64,000 bases of DNA from Stappia indica (GTDB lineage: Bacteria > Pseudomonadota > Alphaproteobacteria > Rhizobiales > Stappiaceae). The notes beneath the pieces are model-generated. The model saw only the letters and a list, made by a program, of their open reading frames with translations. It did not search any database and was not told the origin of the DNA. Positions 17,765 to 26,744 of this stretch are shown in pieces. The stretch covers positions 124,001 to 188,000 of the forward strand of contig NZ_MBQE01000004.1 in assembly GCF_001696535.1 (NCBI RefSeq), read 5' to 3'. Position 1 is the stretch's first letter. Each line of letters opens with the position of its first letter. A program made the position numbers and the translations under genes.

Positions 17765-19594
17765 ATGTCGCTCACCCTCGTCACCGCCGCCGATGCCGCC
17801 TTCGCGCCGACGCTGGCTCAGTATCTGGCGAGTGTGAAGACGAAGGGGCTCGACAGGGATGCGCGCATCGCCGTCTACGATCTCGGCCTCGATCCGGGCG
17901 ACCGGACGCGCCTTGCCGCGCGCTTTCCCTTCGCGGAATTCCTGCCCTTCAGCCTCGTGCCGTATCCGGCGCATGTGGCGCCCTCGGCAGGCACATACGC
18001 CTGGAAGCCGCTGGTGATCGCCGACGCGGCGGAGCGGTTCGGCGGGCGGATCTTCTGGTTCGACAGCGCGACGCTCTTTCACGGCTCGCTTGCCGAGCCG
18101 CTCGCCGAGCTCGCCCGCTGCGGCGTCTACACTCTCTCCGGCCAGTCGAACCTGGCGCAGCGCTGCGCGGCGGATGTGCGCGCCCGCCTTGCCGTAGAGC
18201 CGGCCTTTCTCGACCGCCGCATTCGCGTCAGCGGCGTCGTCGGCTTCGACCTGGAGCAGCCGATTGCCCGCGATATCCTCATCGACTGGGCGGAGCTGGC
18301 GCTGGACCCTGCAGTCTTCACCCGCGCCGACCGGGCCAGCCACAACACCGACCAGGCGATCCTTTCGATTCTGCTGTTCCGGGCCGAGGCGGCCGGCCGC
18401 CTGGTGCTGAACGACGGCGATATCGACATCAGTTCGCCCCGTCCGGTGCGCTGGATGAGTTCGCGCAACAAGCTGGATCCGGCCCGCCCGCGCTGGACCG
18501 ATCCGTTCGCCCGTCTCTGGTATCGGCTCTACAAGGCCGGCGACCGGGCGAACCTGCGCTGGCAGGATTTCTACCGGCGCCGCATCCTCGGCATGCATCG
18601 CTGGCCCAAGGAGAACTTCCGCACCTACATAATGCGCGCGGGCGATGCCGCGCCGACACCGGTGCCGTGCCCTGGGCTCAGCTACTATGCCGACCCGTTC
18701 CTGTGGCGGCGCGACGGGCGGCTCTGGCTCTTCGTGGAAGAGTTCCGCTATCCCGAGCAGCTCGGCCGCCTCATCGCCATGGAGCTCGGAGAGGACCTGC
18801 GCCCCGGTCCTCTAACGCCCGTCCTGCCGCTGCGCGAGCATGCGTCCTATCCTTTCCTCTTCGAGGCGGACGGCGCCCTCTACATGCTGCCCGAGACCTG
18901 CTCGCTGCAGGCGCTCGATCTCTATGTCTGCGACCGGTTCCCCGACCGATGGCGCCGGGTGAGGCGGATCTTCGAGCAGGCGGATGCCGTCGACAGCGCG
19001 CTCTTCCGCCATGACGGCGCCTGGTGGATCCTCACCTGCGGCAAGCCGCTGGGGCAGGACGGCGCGCGCACGCTCGCCCTCTACCGCAGCGAGGATCTGC
19101 TGACCGGCACGTTCGAACCGCACCCGGTCAATGCTAAGGGCATCTTCGCCGATGGGGACTACGGCTTCGGCCGCGGGGCGGGCAGCATCCTGCGCGACGA
19201 GACCGGCCTGTTGCGCGTGATGCAGAAGAACCTGACCTACTACGGGCAGGGCGCAGAGGTTCGCCGCATCACGCGCCTTGATGCGGGAGGCTACCGCGAA
19301 GAGCCGGCCGAGAGCGACCATCCGCTGGCACGTCTCGCGGAGCTTGCCTCGCCGCACCACATCGCCCTGCATGACGATGTCGTCGCCTTCGACGTGCGCG
19401 CCCGCGTCGGTTTCGTCTCAGGACTGCCGTGGATCGGCCGCCGGCTCAATGCGCTCGACCCGGCGGCCAAGCGCTTCCTGTCTGGCGCGCCCGGTCTTGC
19501 CGGCGAGATCGCTGCGGCGCTCAGCGCGGCGTGTCGCCGCCTGCGGCCAGTCGATGGCCGCCCACCGTCCAGCGATCGGCCATGTGACGGATGA
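17765..19594 (+). CDS. Two-domain glycosyltransferase-like protein (GT-A-like N-terminus, GINT1-type C-terminus)
   Basis: 609 residues. The N-terminal ~250 residues look like a GT8-type or DUF1647 transferase: TLVTAADAAFAPTLAQYLAS at the start, then WFDSATLF near residue 100 as the likely sugar-nucleotide/metal site, and HNTDQAILS. From about residue 300 the protein changes to repeated blades of the type seen in the N-terminal domain of plant glucosamine inositolphosphorylceramide transferase (YADPFLWRRDGRLWLFVEE, then SYPFLFEADGALYMLPET). Such propeller-like domains often go with surface polysaccharide or lipid glycosylation. The ATG at 17765 is the best supported start, although its ribosome site is weak. 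Its last 74 bases overlap the convergent glycosyltransferase gene. Substrate unknown. Confidence 0.65.
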   Translation: MSLTLVTAADAAFAPTLAQYLASVKTKGLDRDARIAVYDLGLDPGDRTRLAARFPFAEFLPFSLVPYPAHVAPSAGTYAWKPLVIADAAERFGGRIFWFDSATLFHGSLAEPLAELARCGVYTLSGQSNLAQRCAADVRARLAVEPAFLDRRIRVSGVVGFDLEQPIARDILIDWAELALDPAVFTRADRASHNTDQAILSILLFRAEAAGRLVLNDGDIDISSPRPVRWMSSRNKLDPARPRWTDPFARLWYRLYKAGDRANLRWQDFYRRRILGMHRWPKENFRTYIMRAGDAAPTPVPCPGLSYYADPFLWRRDGRLWLFVEEFRYPEQLGRLIAMELGEDLRPGPLTPVLPLREHASYPFLFEADGALYMLPETCSLQALDLYVCDRFPDRWRRVRRIFEQADAVDSALFRHDGAWWILTCGKPLGQDGARTLALYRSEDLLTGTFEPHPVNAKGIFADGDYGFGRGAGSILRDETGLLRVMQKNLTYYGQGAEVRRITRLDAGGYREEPAESDHPLARLAELASPHHIALHDDVVAFDVRARVGFVSGLPWIGRRLNALDPAAKRFLSGAPGLAGEIAAALSAACRRLRPVDGRPPSSDRPCDG

Positions 19595-20510
19595 CGATGG
19601 TGTTGTTGCGGCTTTCGGGCGTGCCTTCGCCGCTGTTGACCTTACCCAGGCTGTTGGCCCGGTAGAACGACTGGCGGGTAATCATCTGAAAGCCCGCACG
19701 CGCCGCCGGCACCACGTATTTGCGCGCGGTGCAATGGCCGGAGATCCACACGTCGTCGACATAGAACGCCGCCGGCGGGGCACCGCGATGGGTCAGCATC
19801 CCTTCCATGTCGGGGAAGAAGCGCGGCCGCACCAGATAGCCGGAAAACCCTTGCAGGATGTCGATCTCGTAGCGCTTGCGCAGCCGGCGGGCGCGGATCG
19901 GCGCCGGCGGCTGCATGTAGAGATTGCTGCGGATCGTCGTCGGGCGGTCGGTCAGGTCGGCCGGCACCACCCAGCCGGACAGGCCGATGGCCGCATCCCG
20001 GTCGACCTCCGCCTCGCTCGCCAGCACCTTCAGAAAGTCCGGCGGATAGATCCGGTCGTCGTCCACCACCACGATGGCGGCATCCGCATCGAGGGCGGTG
20101 AGGCTCGGAAACAGCTTCGTCGCCGGGCCGAAATCCTCGCAGCGCACGATGGTGACGGTGGCAAGCGCGGAGAGCCACTCGGGGATCTCGTAGCCGCAGT
20201 TTTCCCGGCGCGAATGGTGCGGCACGTTGAGCCGGATTTCCGCCGGCGGCAGCGACTGGTCGAGCAGGCTCTTCAGCGTCATGCCGATATGCTCGATGCG
20301 GCTCGGGATCGTCGTCAGCGTCACCACCGGGCCGCGCGCCTTTGCCGCCTGCGCCTTGCGGTCCAGCTCGGCGATGTCGCGCCGCGCCAGCCGGCGCGCG
20401 CGGAACAGGTCGGCGACCAGCGTCTCGCCTTCGAAGAAATCATGCACGGCGATGGCCGTGGCCGCACCGCCGCCGATTGCGGCCAGCACCAGGCCCGTAA
20501 CGAACGACAT
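19521..20510 (-). CDS. Glycosyltransferase-like protein (GT-A fold, DxD-type motif)
   Basis: 329 residues. An N-terminal hydrophobic segment (about 3-22) probably anchors it. The catalytic part begins near residue 62 (VVTLTTIPSRIEHI), with AIVVVDDDRIYPPDF at about 146-158 giving a triple-Asp metal/nucleotide site. YVDDVWISGH further on is typical of a GT-A acceptor region. A strong ribosome site (AGGAAAGGA) supports the ATG at 20510; an upstream in-frame start would extend into the UPF0314 gap. It lies 40 bases downstream of the UPF0314 gene and probably shares its transcript. Its 3' end overlaps the opposite-strand glycosyltransferase gene by 74 bases. Confidence 0.7.
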   Translation of the reverse strand: MSFVTGLVLAAIGGGAATAIAVHDFFEGETLVADLFRARRLARRDIAELDRKAQAAKARGPVVTLTTIPSRIEHIGMTLKSLLDQSLPPAEIRLNVPHHSRRENCGYEIPEWLSALATVTIVRCEDFGPATKLFPSLTALDADAAIVVVDDDRIYPPDFLKVLASEAEVDRDAAIGLSGWVVPADLTDRPTTIRSNLYMQPPAPIRARRLRKRYEIDILQGFSGYLVRPRFFPDMEGMLTHRGAPPAAFYVDDVWISGHCTARKYVVPAARAGFQMITRQSFYRANSLGKVNSGEGTPESRNNTIVIRHMADRWTVGGHRLAAGGDTPR

Positions 20511-20550
20511 GGGATCCTTTCCTTGACCTTCGTTTGCTGCGAGGCGGCGC

Positions 20551-21120
20551 TCAGAGCGCCTGCTGCCACTCGCGGATCGCATCCACGGGCCAGACCAGCA
20601 TCAGCACGTTGAGGGTGAGGTTGTCGCGGATGACGGCGAGCGCGACCAGTTCCATGGCGATGGCCAGCAGCACCGTCACCCAGACCGGCAGCCGCAACGC
20701 CAGCCAGAAGCCGACCAGCATCCACAGCACGTCGAAGACGGAGTTCAGCACGCTGTCGCCGGTATAGCCGGCGGCGATGGTCGCCTCGCGGTAGCGGTCG
20801 ATGATCCAGGGGCTGTTCTCGACGATCTCCCACGCCGCCTCGATGACGATCGAGCCGACCGCCCGCCAGCCCATCGACAGCCGGGGCGTCAACAGGTGGA
20901 ACAGCCCGTAGAACAGCATCCCGTGGATGATGTGCGAGGGGGTGTACCAGTCGGAGATGTGCTGCGAATTGTCGGAGGAGGTGACGTCGGCGGTCCACAG
21001 CTTGATCTCGCCGCAGGTGCAGATCGGCACCCGCCCCATGGCGAGCAGGATGATGGCGGTCAGCGCGATCAGGGCGAGCGCGACGAGAAGGGGGAGGGCG
21101 CTTTTTCGCGAAAGCGTCAT
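20551..21120 (-). CDS. UPF0314 (DUF2585) membrane protein
   Basis: 189 residues with hydrophobic segments at about 8-28, 65-80, 125-145 and 150-170. Stretches such as SQHISDWYTPSHIIHG, the AAWEIVENSPWIIDRYR block and GDSVLNSVFD match the conserved core of the UPF0314/DUF2585 family found in rhizobia. The function of this family is not established. An AGGAA ribosome site sits about 9 bases before the ATG. It is the likely first gene of a two-gene unit with the glycosyltransferase at 20510. Confidence 0.85.
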   Translation of the reverse strand: MTLSRKSALPLLVALALIALTAIILLAMGRVPICTCGEIKLWTADVTSSDNSQHISDWYTPSHIIHGMLFYGLFHLLTPRLSMGWRAVGSIVIEAAWEIVENSPWIIDRYREATIAAGYTGDSVLNSVFDVLWMLVGFWLALRLPVWVTVLLAIAMELVALAVIRDNLTLNVLMLVWPVDAIREWQQAL

Positions 21121-21299
21121 CGACGGGGTTCCTGCGTTGGGCAGTTTCGGGAGAAGGACTTCGCTTGCGCCGCCAGCTATGGGCGGTAACGCGGCCATGC
21201 GCAAGCGGCACTGGAATTTGCCGGCACAAACGACTAGACCTTCGCCCACGAAAAGCGGGCCGCAACCGGCTCCGCGCCACGAAATTCCATGGAGAGCGC

Positions 21300-22940
21300 A
21301 TGAGCCTCACCGAAGCCCAGGCCGACGGCGGCCGGGACACGGCGCCGGACGCGGCAAGCCACCTGTCGCGCCGGACCTTCGCCATCATCTCGCATCCGGA
21401 CGCCGGCAAGACGACGCTGACGGAAAAGCTGCTGCTGTCGGGCGGCGCCATTCGTGCTGCCGGTCAGGTGCGTGCGCGCGGCGAGCGCCGGCGGGCCCGT
21501 TCGGACTGGATGAAGATCGAGCAGGAACGCGGCATCTCGGTCTCGTCCTCGGTCATGACCTTCGAGCGCGACGGCATCACCTTCAATCTGCTCGACACGC
21601 CGGGCCACGAGGACTTCTCGGAAGACACCTACCGCACGCTGACCGCCGTCGACGCGGCGATCATGGTCATCGACGCGGCCAAGGGCATCGAGACGCAGAC
21701 GCGCAAGCTCTTCGAGGTCTGCCGCCTGCGCGACATCCCGATCATCACCTTCGTCAACAAGATCGACCGCGAAGGCCGCCACCCGCTGGAGGCGCTGGAC
21801 GAGATCCAGGAGGCGCTCGCCCTCGACGTGGTGCCGATGACCTGGCCGGTCGGCATGGGCTCCGATTTCTTCGGCGTCTACGACTGGCAGGCGAAGCGCT
21901 TCCTCACCTCCTCCGAAGGGCGCGGCAACCGCTTCGACTCCATCGTCGATGTCGCCGGCCTCGACGATCCGGCCTTCACCGAGCGGGTCTTCCCGAACGT
22001 GCTGGCCGAGCTGGAGGAGAATGTCGAGCTCGGGGCCGAGGCCTATCCGGCCTTCGACCGCGAGGCTTTCATGGAAGGCCACATGACGCCGGTCTTCTTC
22101 GGGTCGGCGCTGCGCGACTACGGCATCGAGGAGATCATCCAGTTCATCGCCCGCTTCGGCCCCGCGCCGCATGCGCAGCCGGCGACGACCCGCATCATCC
22201 GCCCGGAAGAGCCCAAGGTGACCGGTTTCGTCTTCAAGGTGCAGGCGAACATGGATCCCAAGCACCGCGACCGCATCGCCTTCGTGCGCCTGTGCTCGGG
22301 CACCTTCCGGCGCGGCATGAAGCTGAAGCATGTGCGCGCCAACAAGACCATCGCCGTCTCCGCGCCGATCTTCTTCTTCGCCGAGGAGCGCGAGCTCGCC
22401 GAGACCGCCTACCCGGGTGATGTCATCGGCGTGCCCAATCACGGCCAGCTGCGCGTCGGCGACACGCTGACGGAGGGCGAGGAGATCCACGTCACCGGCC
22501 TGCCGGCCTTCGCGCCGGAAGTGCTGCGCCGCGTGCGTCTGTCCGACACGATGCGCGTCAAGCAGATGCGCCAGGGTCTGATGGATCTCGCCGAGGAAGG
22601 CCTCGTGCAGATCTTCAAGCCGCAGATCGGCTCCAACTGGATCGTCGGCGTGGTCGGCGTGCTGCAGCTGGACGTGGTGGTCGACCGCCTGCGCAACGAA
22701 TATGCGACGGAAATCGGCTTCGAGGCCGCGCCCTTCAGCACCGCGCGCTGGATCGAGTGCGACGACGAGCTGAAGCTGCGCAAGTTCCTGGAATCCAACC
22801 CGTCCAGCGTTGCCGAGGACCGCGACGACCGGCCCGTTTACCTTTTCAAGAACTCTTGGGAGGTAAACTATGTCGGAGAGAAGAACCCGGACATCCGCTT
22901 CCGCGAGACCCGCGAGATCGTGCATACGCCGGAAGGGTGA
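21300..22940 (+). CDS. prfC: Peptide chain release factor 3
   Basis: 546 residues, the usual length for RF3, a translational GTPase that recycles RF1/RF2 after termination. The GTPase motifs are clear: G1 HPDAGKTTLTEK near residue 32, G3 DTPGHEDFSEDTYRTL, and G4 FVNKIDRE. The RF3-type domains II and III follow, ending EVNYVGEKNPDIRFRETREI. A 20-residue extension before the usual FAIISHPD start is modest and common. It is followed by a weak hairpin (22999-23019) and no other gene on the strand for 190 bases. Confidence 0.97.
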   Translation: MSLTEAQADGGRDTAPDAASHLSRRTFAIISHPDAGKTTLTEKLLLSGGAIRAAGQVRARGERRRARSDWMKIEQERGISVSSSVMTFERDGITFNLLDTPGHEDFSEDTYRTLTAVDAAIMVIDAAKGIETQTRKLFEVCRLRDIPIITFVNKIDREGRHPLEALDEIQEALALDVVPMTWPVGMGSDFFGVYDWQAKRFLTSSEGRGNRFDSIVDVAGLDDPAFTERVFPNVLAELEENVELGAEAYPAFDREAFMEGHMTPVFFGSALRDYGIEEIIQFIARFGPAPHAQPATTRIIRPEEPKVTGFVFKVQANMDPKHRDRIAFVRLCSGTFRRGMKLKHVRANKTIAVSAPIFFFAEERELAETAYPGDVIGVPNHGQLRVGDTLTEGEEIHVTGLPAFAPEVLRRVRLSDTMRVKQMRQGLMDLAEEGLVQIFKPQIGSNWIVGVVGVLQLDVVVDRLRNEYATEIGFEAAPFSTARWIECDDELKLRKFLESNPSSVAEDRDDRPVYLFKNSWEVNYVGEKNPDIRFRETREIVHTPEG

Positions 22941-22998
22941 GCGCGAGGTGCGCCGCAGGCCGCTTCACGGCGCATGCAAGTGCAGGGCAGGGACGCAG

Positions 22999-23043
22999 AA
23001 GGCGTAATGAGTGCGCCTTTTCCTTGCATTGCACAGCAATGCA
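22999..23043 (+). terminator. Weak terminator-like hairpin followed by an 8-bp palindrome after prfC
   Basis: AAGGCG (22999-23004) can pair with CGCCTT (23014-23019) and is followed by TTCC, a weak intrinsic terminator for prfC. Just after it, TGCATTGC (23025-23032) and GCAATGCA (23036-23043) form a perfect 8-bp inverted repeat around a 3-base loop. Beyond that lies a short AT-rich stretch before the Nudix gene that may hold its promoter. Confidence 0.4.
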
Positions 23044-23134
23044 TCCTATTTAATACCAATGCGCCGTTTGTTTGACGGCTTCATGATTCCACGCGTTTCG
23101 TCAAAGGCTAAGTGACCGAAGGGGGCTTGTTGCC

Positions 23135-23644
23135 ATGGCCCTGGCATTCCCGACCGTACCGAAGGCATCGATGCGCGCGTCCCGTGTGATCGAGACCCTG
23201 CGCCTTTGGCTCGGCGGCAAGCCGGAGGCGGTGCAGGTCGCGGCCCTTCCCTGGCGGCGCGATGCTGAGGGGCAGCTCCTGGTGCTTCTCGCCACCAGCC
23301 GCGATACCGGACGCTGGGTCCTGCCCAAGGGCTGGCCGCAAAAGGGGCGCTCGCTCAGCGAGACGGCCGCCGTCGAAGCCTGGGAAGAGGCCGGCCTGTC
23401 CGGTCGTATCGGCAGCGATCCGCTCGGCAGCTATTTCTATCGCAAGCTTCTCGACAATGGGCTGCCCCGCCGCGTGCGCGTGCAGGTCTTCCCGCTGGCT
23501 GTGACCGAAGAGGCGCAGGACTGGCCGGAAAAGGGCCAGCGCGAGCTGCGCTGGTTCCTGCCCCACGAGGCTGCCCGCAACGTCCACGAGCCGGAGCTCG
23601 CCCGTATTCTCGGCAATGCCCGTCTTCTGGAGGAGTTGCGGTGA
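23135..23644 (+). CDS. Nudix hydrolase (PKGW subgroup)
   Basis: 169 residues. After a short N-terminal extension, the fold starts at VQVAALPWRRDAEGQLLVLL. The Nudix box is GRSLSETAAVEAWEEAGL, preceded by the PKGWPQKG motif of the diphosphoinositol-polyphosphate/diadenosine-polyphosphate hydrolase-like subgroup. The Arg of the canonical REUXEE core is replaced by Val here, while both catalytic Glu residues remain. The substrate cannot be assigned. A GAAGGGGG ribosome site sits about 10 bases before the ATG. The next gene (PiT) starts 102 bases later on the same strand. Confidence 0.88.
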   Translation: MALAFPTVPKASMRASRVIETLRLWLGGKPEAVQVAALPWRRDAEGQLLVLLATSRDTGRWVLPKGWPQKGRSLSETAAVEAWEEAGLSGRIGSDPLGSYFYRKLLDNGLPRRVRVQVFPLAVTEEAQDWPEKGQRELRWFLPHEAARNVHEPELARILGNARLLEELR

Positions 23645-23746
23645 TTTCGGTCTTCGTCTCCGCCTTCGGCGGCAGGTGACAGCCTTGCAGCCTTCATCCG
23701 TGGCGACCGTCGCCGGATCGTTATCTTTTGCGCGCAGCATGGCGCC

Positions 23747-25243
23747 ATGAGCGACGGCAAGACCTCCCGCAACCGCAACACCATCGACAAGGACCTCGAC
23801 AAGTTCACCTATGTCGAGGAAGCGACAAGCTATCTGTCGCGCTCCTATGTCACGCTGGGGTTCGGTTTCCTCTTTCTCGTGCTCGTGGGCAGCCTTGCCA
23901 GCCTGCTTGTGGCCGAGAATTCCCACTGGTTCCTGCTGACTGCGGCGCTTGTTCTGGGCGGCTACATGGCGCTGAACATCGGCGCCAACGACGTCGCCAA
24001 CAACATGGGCCCGGCTGTCGGCGCACGCGTGCTGACCATGGGCAGCGCGCTGGTGCTTGCGGCCCTGTGCGAGAGCGCCGGCGCGCTGCTGGCCGGCTCC
24101 GGGGTGGTCTCGACCATCGCTTCCGGCATCGTTTCGGCCGACCAGTTCGCGCGGCCGGACGATTTCCCGTTGGCGATGCTCGCTGCGCTTGTCGCTGCGG
24201 CCCTTTGGATCAACCTGGCGACGGTGATCGGCGCGCCCGTGTCGACGACGCATGCGGTGGTCGGCGCGGTCGTCGGTGCCGGGCTGGTCTCCGCCGGCTC
24301 GGTCGCACTGGACGGCTTCACGCTGATCGCCATTGCCTCCGGCTGGCTGGTCTCGCCGGTCTTGGGCGGTGTATCCGCCGCGGTTCTGCTGTCGCTGATC
24401 CGGCGGTGCATCCTCAGGGGCGACAACCGCCTTGCGGCCGCACGGCGCTGGCTGCCGGTGATCTTTGCGACCATGGCCGGCACCTTCACGCTCTACCTGA
24501 TCCTTGTCGGGCTGCCGTCGCTGCGCGATTCCGGCCCGGGTCCGGTCGCGGCGCTGGGCCTTGCAGCGGCGGTCCTTGCCTTTGCCGTGTCGCGCCCGGC
24601 AGTGACACGTGCCTCTGAAGGGTTGGACGACCGCAATCAGTCGCTGCGCAAGCTGTTCCGACCGCCGCTGGTGGTTGCCGCCGCCATCCTGTCCTTCGCC
24701 CATGGCGCCAATGATGTCGCCAATGCGATAGGTCCGGTCGCCGCTATCTTCTCCGCCCTCGGCCAGGACGGCATCGCCGCGCCCGGCGGCGGGTTGCTGC
24801 TTCCCGTTCTGATGGTCGGTGCGCTCGGCATCTCCCTCGGCCTGCTGCTGTTCGGCCCGCGCCTGGTGCGCATGGTCGGCGAGCGCATTACCCGGCTCAA
24901 TCCGATCCGCGCCTTCTGCGTGCTGCTTGCCACCGCCATCACCGTGCTGCTCGCCAGCGCCGCCGGCCTGCCGATCTCCTCCACCCATACGGCGGTCGGG
25001 GCGATCTTCGGCGTCGGCTTCTACCGCGAATGGACGATGAACCGCGAGCGCCGCCAGCGCCTTGCGGAAAATGCCACGGAGCTGCTTGCCCCGCCCGACG
25101 GCAGCGAGCCGGCCGATATCCGCCGCCGCATGCTGGTGCGCCGCGCCCATGTGCTCACCATCATCAGCGCCTGGATGGTAACGGTCCCTGCCAGCGGCTC
25201 GCTCGCCGCCATCGTCTGGCTGCTGCTCTCCGCCGCCCTTTGA
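23747..25243 (+). CDS. Inorganic phosphate transporter, PiT family
   Basis: 498 residues. Two inverted PiT halves are evident, each with GANDVAN (about residues 78-84 and 321-327) and a serine/threonine-rich loop (PVSTTHA and PISSTHT). Around ten or more hydrophobic segments are visible, with a ~45-residue cytosolic N-terminal extension typical of the longer bacterial PiT proteins. These carriers move phosphate (often as a metal-phosphate complex) with protons across the inner membrane. No pit accessory (DUF47/PhoU-like) gene is adjacent. A 148-base gap with no obvious terminator separates it from the DUF2157 gene. Confidence 0.95.
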   Translation: MSDGKTSRNRNTIDKDLDKFTYVEEATSYLSRSYVTLGFGFLFLVLVGSLASLLVAENSHWFLLTAALVLGGYMALNIGANDVANNMGPAVGARVLTMGSALVLAALCESAGALLAGSGVVSTIASGIVSADQFARPDDFPLAMLAALVAAALWINLATVIGAPVSTTHAVVGAVVGAGLVSAGSVALDGFTLIAIASGWLVSPVLGGVSAAVLLSLIRRCILRGDNRLAAARRWLPVIFATMAGTFTLYLILVGLPSLRDSGPGPVAALGLAAAVLAFAVSRPAVTRASEGLDDRNQSLRKLFRPPLVVAAAILSFAHGANDVANAIGPVAAIFSALGQDGIAAPGGGLLLPVLMVGALGISLGLLLFGPRLVRMVGERITRLNPIRAFCVLLATAITVLLASAAGLPISSTHTAVGAIFGVGFYREWTMNRERRQRLAENATELLAPPDGSEPADIRRRMLVRRAHVLTIISAWMVTVPASGSLAAIVWLLLSAAL

Positions 25244-25391
25244 CGGCAATGCCTGCGCGCCGTGTCCTGCCTCGGACCGAATTTCGGCGCAATCCTCCGC
25301 GATCCGTGACGACTTGACCGAACGCTTGATCCATCCTCACTGGACCGGATGAAAGCGACGATGAGTCCCGGACGGGAAGGGCGATGAATTG

Positions 25392-26744
25392 ATGAACCGC
25401 GCAAGCTATCTGAAACAGCTGGAGGCGGACCTTGCCCGCTGGTCCGCCAAGGGGTGGATCGGCGCCGACGGGTTGGCGCAGATCCGGTCCGAGATCGGCG
25501 AGGCGCCCTCGGGCTGGTCGCGTCTTCCGGCCTTGTTCGCCGGTATCGGCACCATCTGCCTTGCGCTAGCGGTTGCGGCCTTCGTTGCTGCCAACTGGGA
25601 GGTGATCCCGCGCCCGGCCAAGCTGACGGGCATTGCGGTTCTGCTGCTGGCGGCGCATGGCTTTGCCGCCGCCATGGCCTCGCGGGGGCAGCGCCTCGTT
25701 GCCGATCTGGCCACCATGTTCGCAACCCTTGTCTTCGTCAGCGGTCTCGCCCTTGTCGGGCAGATCTACCACCTGCCGTCCGACTGGGCGGGCGGTGCGC
25801 TGCTCGTTGCCATCGGCGCCCTGGCCGCTGCCTGGCTGTGCGGCTCGCGGTCCTCGCTCATGGTCGCTGCGGTCGCGTCCATCGCCTGGCTGTTGTGGAT
25901 CGGCGACCCGCCGCGTCCGACCCTGGCCGAGGTCGTCACCGCCCTTGCGCTGCTGGCCGCCTGCCTGGGCCATGTGGTGCGCATGACCTCCTTTGCCGGG
26001 CGCTGGCTGGTGCTGTTGCTGCTGACCGCCGTCTATGCCTGGCTGTTCGCGGCCTGGCTCGACATCAACTACCTGTTGTCCTCGAGCGAGATGGAGTTCT
26101 CGATCCTGCTCGTCGGCGCCGCCTTCGGCGCGCTGCTGCTGGTCTGGGGCTATCTCCTGTCCGGCGACGAGGCGCAGGGCGATGACGGCTCGGGGGATGT
26201 TTCGGCCCTAGCCCGGTCGGCCGCCAGCTTCGGCGTGATGGTTCTGGTCGGCATTATCTTGCTGACGCTGATCATCGGTTTCACTGAAACCGTCTCGGAC
26301 GAGGTCGCGCGCGAGATGCCGCATGTCTGGCCGCTGCACCTGACGCTTGCGGCCATGCTGGCCGGTCTCGTGCTGCAGGCCTTGCGCGCTCCGGCATCGC
26401 GCCCGCTCCGTATCGTCGCTGCGGCCGTTGTCCTGTCTGTGGCTTGCCCGGCGCTGCTGGTCTTCCTGCCGGGCAATACGGTGGTTCTCGCCTCGTTCAC
26501 TCTGGCGGCCCTCGTTGCGATCAGCGCCGCTGGTTCGACCGCCTCGCAGTCCGGCTGGAGCTTCTGGGGCAATCTCGGCCTGGCCGCCGCGCTGCTCTAT
26601 CTGCTCTACGAGACAGTGGGCTCGCTGCTCGGTCAGTCGGTCTTCTTCTTCGTCGCCGGCCTGCTGCTGGTGGCGGTGGCGATTGTCTCCGCAAGGCGGC
26701 TCAGAAAAAGCTCGGCCGCAGCCGCCGGGGAGGGCGCACAATGA
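25392..26744 (+). CDS. DUF2157 polytopic membrane protein
   Basis: 450 residues. The cytosolic N-terminus (about 1-45, NRASYLKQLEADLARWSAKGW) and the following VAAFVAANWEVIPRPAKL stretch are the DUF2157 signature. The remainder is a run of roughly a dozen hydrophobic segments. A GGAAGGG purine tract precedes the ATG at 25392; the in-frame TTG one codon earlier is less likely. Its stop overlaps the start of the GDYXXLXY gene (ATGA), and such pairs recur in many bacteria. The function is unknown. Confidence 0.88.
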   Translation: MNRASYLKQLEADLARWSAKGWIGADGLAQIRSEIGEAPSGWSRLPALFAGIGTICLALAVAAFVAANWEVIPRPAKLTGIAVLLLAAHGFAAAMASRGQRLVADLATMFATLVFVSGLALVGQIYHLPSDWAGGALLVAIGALAAAWLCGSRSSLMVAAVASIAWLLWIGDPPRPTLAEVVTALALLAACLGHVVRMTSFAGRWLVLLLLTAVYAWLFAAWLDINYLLSSSEMEFSILLVGAAFGALLLVWGYLLSGDEAQGDDGSGDVSALARSAASFGVMVLVGIILLTLIIGFTETVSDEVAREMPHVWPLHLTLAAMLAGLVLQALRAPASRPLRIVAAAVVLSVACPALLVFLPGNTVVLASFTLAALVAISAAGSTASQSGWSFWGNLGLAAALLYLLYETVGSLLGQSVFFFVAGLLLVAVAIVSARRLRKSSAAAAGEGAQ

